A stretch of DNA of 34,084 nucleotides. Source: Limisphaerales bacterium (GTDB taxonomy: Bacteria; Verrucomicrobiota; Verrucomicrobiia; Limisphaerales; BOG-1460). Numbering within the stretch: the first letter of the stretch is position 1; every line of letters begins with the position of its first letter. The position numbers were made by a program, and so were the translations under genes. Location of the stretch: positions 1 through 34,084 of the forward strand of contig PLQC01000040.1 in assembly GCA_003159675.1 (NCBI GenBank). Direction: 5' to 3'. The notes beneath the pieces were generated by a model. That model was given only the letters and a program-made list of their open reading frames with translations. It did no database searches and was not told the origin of the DNA. Positions 1-7,625 of this stretch are shown one piece after another.

Positions 1-18
1 TTTTCTGCGAAAGTCGGG

Positions 19-126
19 CTAGTCCATATCGTTCCAGTCGCCGTGATACATCGAGGGTTGCGAAGCCCTGGCGGTACACAAACAGCAGGCACAAATCAGC
101 AAAACGGCAATTTTCATCGCCACCAT
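19..126 (-). CDS. Possible small exported peptide (35 aa)
   Basis: A short minus-strand frame opens at ATG 126, or at the second ATG at 117, and ends at TAG 19-21. From the second ATG the peptide begins MKIAVLLICACCLC, a typical signal sequence with a basic n-region and hydrophobic core, followed by a short polar tail ending in DWNDMD. The cysteines in the core could also suggest a lipoprotein, but no clean lipobox is seen. There is no convincing ribosome binding site. It may be a genuine small secreted peptide, the start of a decayed secreted protein, or chance. Confidence 0.3.
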   Translation of the reverse strand: MVAMKIAVLLICACCLCTARASQPSMYHGDWNDMD

Positions 127-209
127 TCTGGGTTGTAGCCCGCCCAAATTCAAATTTTTTTGTGGCGGCGGCGCGGCTGCGTTTGGAAGTGGGGGTTAAC
201 AGGCGCACC

Positions 210-333
210 GGACCGCGGCTGTGGCGAAGCCCAGCCGCAGCGCGCCAAGCCATTTCACACCCGGTAATAGACTCCCGGGCGCCATCAACCTGCTTACCCG
301 CTGCGGCTGATGCTTCGCATACAGCCGCGCTCC
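210..333 (+). repeat. Interspersed inverted-repeat element, copy 1 (family A)
   Basis: This is one of three copies of a roughly 120-bp non-coding element; the others lie at 3424-3541 and 18374-18496. The left end, starting GGACCGCGGCTGTGGCGAAGC, is an imperfect inverted copy of the right end, GCTTCGCATACAGCCGCG. The inverted match continues inward through CAGCCGCAGCG and CGCTGCGGCTG, giving termini of about 33 bp. It lies downstream of rsmI (minus strand). A weaker similarity to copy 3 extends about 25 bp to the left, around a GGTYAAC block. The 127-389 interval holds nothing else I can recognise. Confidence 0.85.
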
Positions 334-389
334 ATGACCCCACTTTTAATCACACCCGTGCGGCGCATCCAGGGATGGACACACCGCCT

Positions 390-1139
390 TCACGGATAGC
401 TTGCTTTTCTTTCGGAGTTGTCGTCTGCGGGGGAGGGTTCGCACTGCTGCTCCGCGGGTCCAATCATCACCACAAACTCCCCCTTCAGCGAGCGTTTCTG
501 TGCGAGGACCAGCAACTCCGCGGGTTTGCCACGAAGAAATTCCTCGAATTTCTTGGTCAGTTCGCGGGCCAGAACAATCGTGCGGTCGGGAAAGACCGCG
601 TCGAGCTCGCCGAGCAGCTTTTGAATGCGGTACGGAGATTCGTAGAAAACCAGCGTCCCGTCCACCGGCTTCAGCGATTCCAGTCTCGTTCGTCGCTGGC
701 CGGACTTGTGCGGCAGGAACCCGACGAAATGAAACTCATCCGTCGGCAGCCCGCCGGCCGTCAGGGCGGCCACCAGGGCGCAGGGGCCGGGAACGGGTTC
801 GACCCGCAAACCCGCTTTGAGAGCGGCTTCGACGACGCGCCCGCCCGGATCACTGATTCCCGGGCTGCCTGCGTCGGTCACGAGTGCAATGGTTTCTCCC
901 CGGCGCAGCCGTTCGATGATTTCCTCGCTGCGCCGCGCTTCGTTGAACTGGAAACAGCTCACGAGCGGTTTGGAAATGTCGAAGTGTTTGAGCAGTTGTC
1001 CGGAACGGCGCGTGTCCTCGGCCGCGACGACACTGCACTCGCGCAGCACGCGCAAGGCGCGCAGGGTGATGTCCTCCAGGTTGCCGATCGGTGTGGCGAC
1101 GAGGTAGAGGGTGCCGGGGGTTAGCGGGGGAGGTTCCAT
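390..1139 (-). CDS. rsmI: 16S rRNA 2'-O-ribose C1402 methyltransferase RsmI
   Basis: RsmI methylates the ribose of C1402 in 16S rRNA using S-adenosylmethionine, which fine-tunes the ribosomal decoding centre. The protein has the tetrapyrrole-methylase-like fold of the family. Visible motifs are VATPIGNLEDITLRAL near the N terminus, AEDTR, the SAM-binding stretch LVTDAGSPGISDPG, PGPCALVAAL and FVGFLP. Length, about 249 residues, is slightly short of the usual 280 because the C-terminal extension is reduced. ATG 1139 is chosen because it gives the shorter usual N terminus; an in-frame TTG at 1151 is the alternative. The gene follows lpxA by 64 bp on the same strand, so it is probably the last gene of the lpxC-lpxA transcript. 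Confidence 0.95.
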   Translation of the reverse strand: MEPPPLTPGTLYLVATPIGNLEDITLRALRVLRECSVVAAEDTRRSGQLLKHFDISKPLVSCFQFNEARRSEEIIERLRRGETIALVTDAGSPGISDPGGRVVEAALKAGLRVEPVPGPCALVAALTAGGLPTDEFHFVGFLPHKSGQRRTRLESLKPVDGTLVFYESPYRIQKLLGELDAVFPDRTIVLARELTKKFEEFLRGKPAELLVLAQKRSLKGEFVVMIGPAEQQCEPSPADDNSERKASYP

Positions 1140-1203
1140 GCCCTGACTCAATCAATGACGCGGAGTGACATGCAACGCAATGAACGAAATTCATGGAATC
1201 GGA

Positions 1204-1971
1204 TCATTTGCTGATCCCCCGCTCGCTGGCGCGGACGAATTGAATCAGATGCCCGACTTCGGGAAGCTCGGGCAACTCCTTCTCGATCTTCGCCAGGGCG
1301 TTCGAGAGGGTCAACCCTCCGCGAAACAACATTTTGTAGGCCTGTCGCAAAGCGGCCTGCGCCTCTTCCGAAACGCCGTTCCGCTCCAATCCCACCTTGT
1401 TGATCGTCCGCGTCCGGGCCGGGTTCCCGTCGGCCAGCATGAACGGCGGCACGTCCTGCACCACCTTCGAGCACCCGCCGATGATGGCCATCTTCCCGAT
1501 CCGGCAGAACTGATGCACGGCGGCCAATCCGCCGACAACCGCGTGGTCCTCGACCGTGACGTGGCCGGCCAGCGTCGCGACGTTGGACATGACGACGTGG
1601 CTGCCCACCCGGACGTTGTGCGCGATATGGCTGTAGGCAAGAATATGATTGTGGGAACCGACGATCGTCGATTCGCCATCCGCGGTCGCGCTGTGAACGG
1701 TGACGTATTCCCGAAACGTGTTGTTGTCCCCGATCTCCGTGCGCGTGACGCCGCCGTTCCATTTCAAATCCTGCGACTTGAGGCCGATGCTGGCGAACGG
1801 GAAGATTTCATTGTCGCTCCCCAGATTCGTGTGGCCGTCGATCACCACGTGCGAATGCAGCCGGCAACGCGGCCCCAGCACCACGTTCTCGCCGATCACG
1901 CAGCAGGGTCCGATCTCACACTCTTCCCCCACCTGAGCTCCCGGATGGACGACGGCAGAAGGATGGATCAT
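1204..1971 (-). CDS. lpxA: Acyl-ACP:UDP-N-acetylglucosamine O-acyltransferase LpxA
   Basis: LpxA catalyses the first step of lipid A synthesis, moving a 3-hydroxyacyl chain from acyl carrier protein to the 3-OH of UDP-GlcNAc in the cytoplasm. The sequence shows the left-handed beta-helix hexapeptide repeats and the family landmarks SHIAHN (with the catalytic histidine), SNVATLAGHV, AVHQFCRIG and GGCSKVVQDVPPF. The 255-residue length is normal. The start at ATG 1971 (MIHPSAVVHPGA) overlaps the TGA of lpxC-fabZ in an ATGA junction, which indicates translational coupling. An upstream in-frame extension to 2040 lies inside the fabZ coding region and is not a likely start. The order lpxC-fabZ-lpxA keeps three connected steps together. 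Confidence 0.97.
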   Translation of the reverse strand: MIHPSAVVHPGAQVGEECEIGPCCVIGENVVLGPRCRLHSHVVIDGHTNLGSDNEIFPFASIGLKSQDLKWNGGVTRTEIGDNNTFREYVTVHSATADGESTIVGSHNHILAYSHIAHNVRVGSHVVMSNVATLAGHVTVEDHAVVGGLAAVHQFCRIGKMAIIGGCSKVVQDVPPFMLADGNPARTRTINKVGLERNGVSEEAQAALRQAYKMLFRGGLTLSNALAKIEKELPELPEVGHLIQFVRASERGISK

Positions 1972-3332
1972 GTGAGTTGTTTTTCCCGCAGGATGAAAGT
2001 GACCGCCGCTTCGCTGACAATCTCGCCGCGCACTTTGCAAACCCCTTTGGCCTTGGCAATCTTTCCCCGAACCTTGATCAACTCGACCTCAACGACCAGC
2101 ACGTCTCCGGGCACAACCGGTTTGCGCCACTTCACATCCTCCGCGGACATGAAATACGCGAGCTGCCCGCGGCTTTCGGCGCGTTTCATCATCAGGATGC
2201 CGGCCACCTGCGCGATCGCCTCGAGTTGCAGCACTCCCGGCATGATGGGGTGGCCCGGGAAATGTCCCTGGAAAAATATTTCGTTGATGGTGACATTCTT
2301 GATTCCCGTGATGAAGTTTCCATCGATTTTGACCACCCGATCGACCATGAGGAACGGATGGCGATGCGGCAGAATCTGCATGATCTGCACGGTATCCATG
2401 CCGCCTTCCTGCGCCACCGCCTCAACCGGAGCCGCCGGCAGCTCTTCGCCCTCTTCCGAAACGGCCGGCGGCGGCCCGAAGGTCTGCGCGGCCGCCAGCG
2501 GCCGGCGCATCTGCGCGTTCACCAGGCGGACCAGTTCGCAATTGGCCGCGTGACCGGGTTTGACCGCGATCAAATGGCCGTGCAAGGGCCGGCCCAGCAG
2601 CGAAAGGTCCCCCACGATGTCGAGCATCTTGTGCCGCACGAATTCCTCCGGATATCTCAATGGCTCGGTCGTCAGCACCGCGTCATCCCGAATCACGACC
2701 GCATTCTCGAGGCTGCCGCCCTTGATCAGCCCGTTCTTGATCAGGTATTCAATCTCCTCGTAGAAACAGAATGTGCGGGCATGAGCGAGCTCCCGCTCCC
2801 AGGTCTTGGGCGTCACCTCGAGGGTGAAAAACTGGGTGAACCGCGCTTCCTTGTCCGAACTCGTGCAGGTGATCTTGAAACCCTCGTCCGGAAGCAGGAC
2901 CATCTCGGTCTCTCCCATCCGCAGCTCGATCGGCGCGGTCACCTTGTACGGATCGAGACGCTCGATCTGCGGCGCGATGCCCGCCGCCTGGATCATTTTG
3001 CAGAACTCGCGGGAACTCCCGTCCGCGATCGGCGGTTCATTGGAATCCAGTTCGACGACGGCGTTGTCGATCCCGTAACCCGCGAATGCCGCAAGGACGT
3101 GCTCGACAGTGTGGACGCGCGTGTTCCCCTTGGCCAGCGTGGTCGAGCGGTTGTTTTCCACGACGTTCTCCACGCGTGCCTCGATTTCCGGTTTCCCTTC
3201 GAGATCCACGCGTCGGAAACGGATGCCGGCATTCGCGGGCGCCGGCAGAAAAGTCATCGTCACCCGATTACCGCTGTGCAGGCCGACCCCGGAATAACCG
3301 GCCGGCCGGCTGAGCGTCTGTTGATGTAGCAC
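1968..3332 (-). CDS. lpxC-fabZ: Bifunctional LpxC deacetylase / FabZ dehydratase
   Basis: This is a fusion of UDP-3-O-acyl-N-acetylglucosamine deacetylase (LpxC, residues about 1-300) and 3-hydroxyacyl-ACP dehydratase (FabZ, about 310-454). LpxC commits UDP-GlcNAc to lipid A; FabZ makes unsaturated acyl-ACP from the same hydroxyacyl-ACP pool. LpxC zinc-ligand motifs HTVEHVLAAF and HKMLDIVGDLSLLG are present, as is NEPPIADGSS. FabZ motifs LPHRHPFLMVDRV and GHFPGHPIMPGVLQLEA carry the catalytic His and Glu. A Pro/Ala/Glu-rich linker joins the halves. The chosen start is GTG 3332, reading MLHQQTLSRPAGYSG, the expected LpxC N terminus; the open frame continues upstream to 3497 but there runs into a non-coding repeat. 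Such fusions are known in Bacteroidetes and some PVC bacteria. Confidence 0.95.
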   Translation of the reverse strand: MLHQQTLSRPAGYSGVGLHSGNRVTMTFLPAPANAGIRFRRVDLEGKPEIEARVENVVENNRSTTLAKGNTRVHTVEHVLAAFAGYGIDNAVVELDSNEPPIADGSSREFCKMIQAAGIAPQIERLDPYKVTAPIELRMGETEMVLLPDEGFKITCTSSDKEARFTQFFTLEVTPKTWERELAHARTFCFYEEIEYLIKNGLIKGGSLENAVVIRDDAVLTTEPLRYPEEFVRHKMLDIVGDLSLLGRPLHGHLIAVKPGHAANCELVRLVNAQMRRPLAAAQTFGPPPAVSEEGEELPAAPVEAVAQEGGMDTVQIMQILPHRHPFLMVDRVVKIDGNFITGIKNVTINEIFFQGHFPGHPIMPGVLQLEAIAQVAGILMMKRAESRGQLAYFMSAEDVKWRKPVVPGDVLVVEVELIKVRGKIAKAKGVCKVRGEIVSEAAVTFILREKQLT

Positions 3333-3423
3333 CGCGGCATTAAACAAACCAGCGTTGCCCTTGGCAAGCGGCGAGATGCCCCCGGGCGCGGGGGGATCGG
3401 AGGTGAGGGCCAAAATACACACA

Positions 3424-3541
3424 GGACCGCGGCTGTGGCGGAGCCCAGCCGCAACGCGCCAAGCCATGTCCCACGCGAACCAGGCCCCGGGCGGCATCGA
3501 CCCGCCAACCCACTGCGGCTAATGCTTCGCATACGCGCTCC
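3424..3541 (+). repeat. Interspersed inverted-repeat element, copy 2 (family A)
   Basis: This is the second copy of the element at 210-333. The left terminus is well kept, but the right one is degraded, reading GCTTCGCATACGCGCTCC and lacking the AGCC of the other copies. It sits between the GT2 gene and lpxC-fabZ, both on the minus strand. It extends the lpxC open frame artificially upstream, so the extra N-terminal residues are repeat-derived and not part of the enzyme. Confidence 0.8.
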
Positions 3542-3605
3542 TGACCATCACATCCCATCGCACCCGATGCCCTCCGCGGGCGCCATGCGTGTCCGGCCAC
3601 CTCGG

Positions 3606-4331
3606 TCACCGCCGCCCGTCATACCACGTGAAACAGGAGCCTTGATCTCTCAAAGTCCTCCCCCCCGAAAACACTGTCCTGGTGAGAAACCCGAAGTACT
3701 CCCGGCCGGTGTACAAATGAAGCTTCCGCGGCGACGTCACGATCGGGTGGCGGTGCAGAATCGCTATCTTCTTCCGCTCCGCCCGGGCCAGCCGCTTGAG
3801 CCGCCGGCTCAAATCAATCTCCTCGCTCGCGAACAATTCGTTGTTGAACCCGCCGATCTTCCGGAAGGCGGGCGCCTCGCAGAAGATGAACGAGCCGGCG
3901 AACCAGGACAGCGTTCGGCTGACACGGTTCCACACCCACGTCACGGCGTCTCCTCCCCGATGATGCCCGTCCAACCGGATCGTGGAGCCGCCGGCCATGC
4001 AGCCGCCCGATTCAATCCGCGCCGCCAATTCCGCGAATAATTCCGCGCTCGGATGCGAATCTGCGTCCACAAAAACGAGCCAGTCGCCCAAGGCGGCCTC
4101 GGCGCCCTTGTTCCGGGCGCGCGCAATCTGGTTGACCGGTTCGAACACCACCGTGGCGCCCGCCGCCCGCGCCACTTCCGAGGTGCGGTCGCTGGAGTTA
4201 TTGTCGCAAACGATCAGTTCGACGTCCCAGTTCCGGCGTGAGAAAGCCACCTGGGCCAGTTGGATGCGACGAAGCGTTTCGCCGATCAACTTTTCTTCAT
4301 TGAACGCCGGAACGATGACCGAGATTCGCAT
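3606..4331 (-). CDS. Family 2 glycosyltransferase
   Basis: This is a GT-A fold family 2 glycosyltransferase of 241 residues. It starts MRISVIVPAFNEEK, the classic nucleotide-sugar-binding first strand of GT2 enzymes. It continues with CDNNSSDRT, ARNKGAEAA and the metal-binding DXD-type VFVDADSH near residue 93. A later ASEEIDLSRRL segment matches the catalytic-base/acceptor region. The C-terminal part has no strong membrane anchor, so the enzyme is probably soluble or peripheral. Neighbouring lipid A genes suggest a role in lipopolysaccharide or another surface glycan, but the donor and acceptor cannot be read from the sequence. It is on the same strand as lpxC-fabZ but separated by about 270 bp containing a repeat, so it may not share the transcript. 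Confidence 0.88.
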   Translation of the reverse strand: MRISVIVPAFNEEKLIGETLRRIQLAQVAFSRRNWDVELIVCDNNSSDRTSEVARAAGATVVFEPVNQIARARNKGAEAALGDWLVFVDADSHPSAELFAELAARIESGGCMAGGSTIRLDGHHRGGDAVTWVWNRVSRTLSWFAGSFIFCEAPAFRKIGGFNNELFASEEIDLSRRLKRLARAERKKIAILHRHPIVTSPRKLHLYTGREYFGFLTRTVFSGGRTLRDQGSCFTWYDGRR

Positions 4332-4531
4332 GGGACGATGCTGTCAAAAGGCGGTCGCCGAATTCAATCCTTCATTTCGATAGAAGCGACCGCAATCCGG
4401 CACAACAACGCCGCCCGCGCCGGGGGGGGGAGATCCGGATCCGGCCATGCCGGGTGCGGCGCTGGCATGGTTCGTGCCTCGGTTTCAGAAGTTCTGGCGA
4501 AAGTAGTTCCCGAACCACGAGCGAAGGACTT

Positions 4532-5338
4532 ATGAGTATTGTTCGAATTCAACGAATTGCCGTTTGCAGGCTAATGCTGCTGATCATCGCAGCCGGCCTG
4601 GCACACGGCGTGTCCGGCACAGCGCTGGTGGATCCGACATTTAATGTGCTCAAAACCAGGACAGGAACGTATACGAATGTGACGGTAACCACCCGGGCCG
4701 AGAGTTACATTTACATCTTCCACTCCGCCGGCATGACCAGCATCAGGATCACCGACCTCCCGGTCGAAGTCCGGCAGCAACTCGGTTACGCCACGCCCGA
4801 CACGCCGAAGCCGCGGAAGACCAATGACGTTACCACGGTGACGGCGCGAGAACTCACCGGCGTCAGCCAACGTTTGAAACCGCTCGAGGATACCTTAAAG
4901 CGGCGGTGGCACTGGAATCGTCCGGACCTCCGGATCAGCACAGAGGTTCTCTGCACGTTGCTGGGGATCGTCGGGCTGTTGTATTTTTTCACTTGCTACT
5001 GCTGCCATTTGATCTGTTTCAAAGCCAAGAGCCCGAGCAGTTTTCTTGTTTGGGTTCCCGTGCTGCAACTGCTTCCTCTGCTCCGGGCCGCGAACATGTC
5101 GGGTTGGTGGTTCCTCGCGTTCTTCGTGCCGGGGTTGAATATCGTCGCGCTGGTTCTCTGGTCGCTGAATATCGTCAAGGCCCGCGGCAAGCACATCGCA
5201 TGGGCCATCCTCCTCATCCTGCCCGTCACAAACCTGCTGGCTTTTCTGTATCTCGCCTTTTCCAGCGGCGCCGACTCCAATCTTCCCCCGCCCAAAATCT
5301 CGTCCAAATTCCAGACCCGGGGTCTTCAAATCGCCTAG
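4532..5338 (+). CDS. Exported membrane protein with four C-terminal helices
   Basis: A 268-residue protein of unknown function. It starts at ATG 4532 behind a GAAGGA ribosome binding site. Residues 10-28 form a signal peptide. Residues 36-86 (TFNVLKTRTGTYTNVTVTT ... ITDLPVEVRQQLGY) resemble a short exported domain I associate with secreted Verrucomicrobiota proteins, with a 'Y-x-NVTV ... H..G...I...LP...Q..LGY' pattern. Residues about 139-163, 170-183, 191-213 and 221-245 are hydrophobic helices. The last three, around WWFLAFFVPGLNIVALVLW, resemble the small helical domain annotated as DUF5684. The topology would place the N-terminal domain outside the membrane. The gene is flanked by a GT2 gene on the other strand and an M20 peptidase, which give no functional clue. 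Confidence 0.8.
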   Translation: MSIVRIQRIAVCRLMLLIIAAGLAHGVSGTALVDPTFNVLKTRTGTYTNVTVTTRAESYIYIFHSAGMTSIRITDLPVEVRQQLGYATPDTPKPRKTNDVTTVTARELTGVSQRLKPLEDTLKRRWHWNRPDLRISTEVLCTLLGIVGLLYFFTCYCCHLICFKAKSPSSFLVWVPVLQLLPLLRAANMSGWWFLAFFVPGLNIVALVLWSLNIVKARGKHIAWAILLILPVTNLLAFLYLAFSSGADSNLPPPKISSKFQTRGLQIA

Positions 5339-5394
5339 CCCGCCATGTAAACGCGGAGGCCGGACGGCGAAATCGCTCCCGCCAGGTGCCGCCC

Positions 5395-5468
5395 TTGTAG
5401 TCGCCAATGTGAATTGGCGGACCCGTTCCGCAGTGGAGATCTCCACCGTTTCACAACGGCGGCTACGG
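5395..5468. repeat. REP-doublet element, copy 1 (family B)
   Basis: Two inverted REP-like units face each other. The outer stem is GTAGTCGCC at 5397-5405 with GGCGGCTAC at 5458-5466, with one wobble. Hairpin 1 at 5402-5419 is CGCCAAT-GTGA-ATTGGCG; hairpin 2 at 5446-5459 is CCGTT-TCAC-AACGG. Read from the opposite strand, both units have the form CCGCC-NNT-GTGA with a pairing tip. A second copy lies at 23631-23702. The element sits between the membrane protein gene and the M20 peptidase gene and has no coding potential. Confidence 0.85.
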
Positions 5469-5526
5469 AGGCACACTTCAAGGAGTTCGCTTCCCATTTC
5501 GGCCTTCGTCTGCTACAGGATGCCCA

Positions 5527-6972
5527 ATGCAAGCTGTCATTGATTTCCTGAAACAGAACGAACCGCGCTTCATCGACGAACTTTGCGATTACGTCCGCTT
5601 TCCGAGCGTATCGGCACAAGCGCAACATCGAGCGGATCTGCAGGCCTGCGCCGCGTGGGTCGTAAAGCACTGCAAACAAATCGGGCTGCAGGCCCGGCTG
5701 TGTCCGACTCAAGGGCATCCCATCGTGCTGGCGAAAACGCCGCGCCATCCCATCGCCGCGCCGAACCGCCCGGCGCGCGCCGCCACCTCGCGCCGGCGAC
5801 CGCATTTTCTCGTTTACGGACATTACGACGTCCAACCGCCGGAGCCATTCGACCTCTGGAAATCCCCGCCGTTTGAACCCCGACTTCAAGGCCGCTCGCT
5901 CTTCGCCCGGGGCGCGAGTGATAACAAGGGACAGAACTTCGCCCATCTGAAGGCGGTCGAAGCTTACCTCAAAACCAACACTGAGATCCCGTGCGACATC
6001 ACGTTCGTGATCGAGGGCGAGGAGGAGGTCGGCAGCAAGAGTCTGGCGGGCTTTTTGAGGGAGCATCGCGACGAGCTGCGTTGCGACGCCGTGGTCATCT
6101 CCGACACGGGGATGCCGGCTCCGGATTGCCCGGCGCTCACGTATGCCCTGCGCGGGATCGCGGCGATCGAAGTGACCTTGCGCGGGCCCTCACGCGACCT
6201 GCACTCGGGCATCTTCGGCGGCACGGTGGATAATCCGGCCATGGCGCTGAGCCAGTTGCTGGCAAAACTCCGCGACCAGAACGGCCGCGTCGCCATTCCC
6301 GGCTTCTATGACGAAGTCCGGCCGCTTTCGGCGTTCGAACGAAAGCAATTCAAACGTCTTCCGATGACGGACCGCGAGTATCAGAAGCTGCTCGGCGTAC
6401 CGAGGCTGTTTGGAGAAAAGGGTTATACTCCCTTCGAGCAGCGCGCGGCGCGGCCCACACTGGAAATCAACGGCCTGACCAGTGGCTACCAGGGTGAAGG
6501 CAGCAAAACCATCGTTCCCGCCTGGGCCCGGGCGAAGCTCACCGCCCGGCTGGTGCCGGATCAAAAACCGGCACGAATTATCAAGTTGATCCAACAGCAT
6601 CTGAAGAAGCTGTGTCCGCCGACCGTGCGGATGGAAATCGAAGCGGGCCACGGAGCCGACCCGTATCTGGTGTCTCCAGACAGCGCCCATGCGCAGGCGG
6701 CGTTGCGCGCGTTGCGATCGGCGTTCGGTCACGAACCGGTCCTGATGCGCGAAGGCGGTTCGATCCCGATCGTCAATGACTTCAAGAGAATATTGCACGC
6801 GGACACGCTGCTGTTGGGCCTGGCGTTGCCGGATGATAATGCGCACTCGCCCAACGAGAAGTTCAACCTGGATTGCTTCGCCAAAGGCGCCTTGATGAGC
6901 GCGTTTCTGTGGCAGGAACTGAGCCGAATAGTGCTGCAGCGCGTCACCCCCAGGCTTTCAACTCCGCACTGA
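5527..6972 (+). CDS. M20 family metallopeptidase (dipeptidase-like)
   Basis: A 481-residue zinc-dependent exopeptidase of the M20/M28 superfamily, closest to the M20 dipeptidase branch that includes carnosinase-like enzymes; the substrate is probably a small peptide. Zinc and catalytic motifs are GHYDVQPPEPFDLW (His99, Asp101), RGASDNKGQ (Asp132), VIEGEEEVGS (Glu165/166), SDTGMPAP (Asp193) and the dimerisation segment DLHSGIFGG. A late HSPNEKF supplies the final histidine. There is no signal peptide, so it is cytoplasmic. An Arg/Pro/Ala-rich insertion at residues about 73-92 just before GHYD is not typical and may be lineage-specific. The 3' end overlaps the convergent maf gene by 29 bp. Confidence 0.92.
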   Translation: MQAVIDFLKQNEPRFIDELCDYVRFPSVSAQAQHRADLQACAAWVVKHCKQIGLQARLCPTQGHPIVLAKTPRHPIAAPNRPARAATSRRRPHFLVYGHYDVQPPEPFDLWKSPPFEPRLQGRSLFARGASDNKGQNFAHLKAVEAYLKTNTEIPCDITFVIEGEEEVGSKSLAGFLREHRDELRCDAVVISDTGMPAPDCPALTYALRGIAAIEVTLRGPSRDLHSGIFGGTVDNPAMALSQLLAKLRDQNGRVAIPGFYDEVRPLSAFERKQFKRLPMTDREYQKLLGVPRLFGEKGYTPFEQRAARPTLEINGLTSGYQGEGSKTIVPAWARAKLTARLVPDQKPARIIKLIQQHLKKLCPPTVRMEIEAGHGADPYLVSPDSAHAQAALRALRSAFGHEPVLMREGGSIPIVNDFKRILHADTLLLGLALPDDNAHSPNEKFNLDCFAKGALMSAFLWQELSRIVLQRVTPRLSTPH

Positions 6973-7513
6973 GTCGTTCCACCGGCAACCCCACGACGTT
7001 GCTGTAGGAACCGGACATTCTTTCGACGATCGAATCGCCTTCCTCCTGGATGGCGTAGGCGCCGGCCTTGTCCAACGGATTGACCCTGGCGAGATAACAC
7101 CGGATCGCCGCGGCGTCCAGAGCGCGGAACGTCACGGCGGTGGTGTCGGCGAAAACGGTCCGCCGATGACTTTGCAGGTGGAACAGGCAGATGGCCGTGA
7201 CGACGTGGTGGGTGCGTCCCTGAAGTTGCTCCAGCATTTGATGCGCCTGTTCGAGCGACTCAGGTTTCCCGAACAACATCGCGTCGAAATAAACCAGCGT
7301 GTCCGCGCCCAGCACGAGTGCATCCGGAAACTGGATCGCGACCGTTCGCGCCTTGCGGAAGGCGTTGATCCGCGCAAGCTCCTGCGCGGTCAGGTGATCC
7401 TGGAGCAGCTCGGAGGTGTCGCTCGGCACCACGCGAAACTCCAGACCCATCCGGCGCAGCAGTTCGGAGCGGCGTGGAGAGGCGGAAGCCAGGATGAGCG
7501 GCGGCAGATGCAC
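6944..7513 (-). CDS. maf: Maf-family nucleoside triphosphate pyrophosphatase
   Basis: Maf proteins hydrolyse dTTP, UTP or modified nucleotides to monophosphates, acting as house-cleaning enzymes and affecting septum formation. The 189-residue sequence begins with the signature [14 protein letters not shown]. It contains [20 protein letters not shown], the pyrophosphatase aspartate segment, and [29 protein letters not shown]. The usual catalytic loop is intact. I cannot decide between YhdE-like (dTTP/UTP) and YceF-like (m7GTP) specificity. The gene is convergent with the M20 peptidase, overlapping its last 29 bp, and divergent from the downstream nucleotidyltransferase. Confidence 0.95.
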   Translation of the reverse strand: MHLPPLILASASPRRSELLRRMGLEFRVVPSDTSELLQDHLTAQELARINAFRKARTVAIQFPDALVLGADTLVYFDAMLFGKPESLEQAHQMLEQLQGRTHHVVTAICLFHLQSHRRTVFADTTAVTFRALDAAAIRCYLARVNPLDKAGAYAIQEEGDSIVERMSGSYSNVVGLPVERLSAELKAWG

Positions 7514-7625
7514 GGCCGCAATCTATGTCTTGAAGCTCCCCGCTTGCAAGGCGGCGCTTCACACCCTATGCTCGCCGACGCCAACGTATGAAACATTCGG
7601 TTCGCGCCCGACCGGGCGATCTCCC

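Noticed and set aside
4422-4430. Run of nine G residues
   Set aside because: Possible slippery tract, but it lies about 100 bp upstream of the membrane protein start, with no sign that it controls anything.
5335-6066. Minus-strand open frame covering the family B repeat and the start of the M20 gene
   Set aside because: It runs through a non-coding repeat and opposite a conserved zinc-binding motif region; no similarity to a known family.
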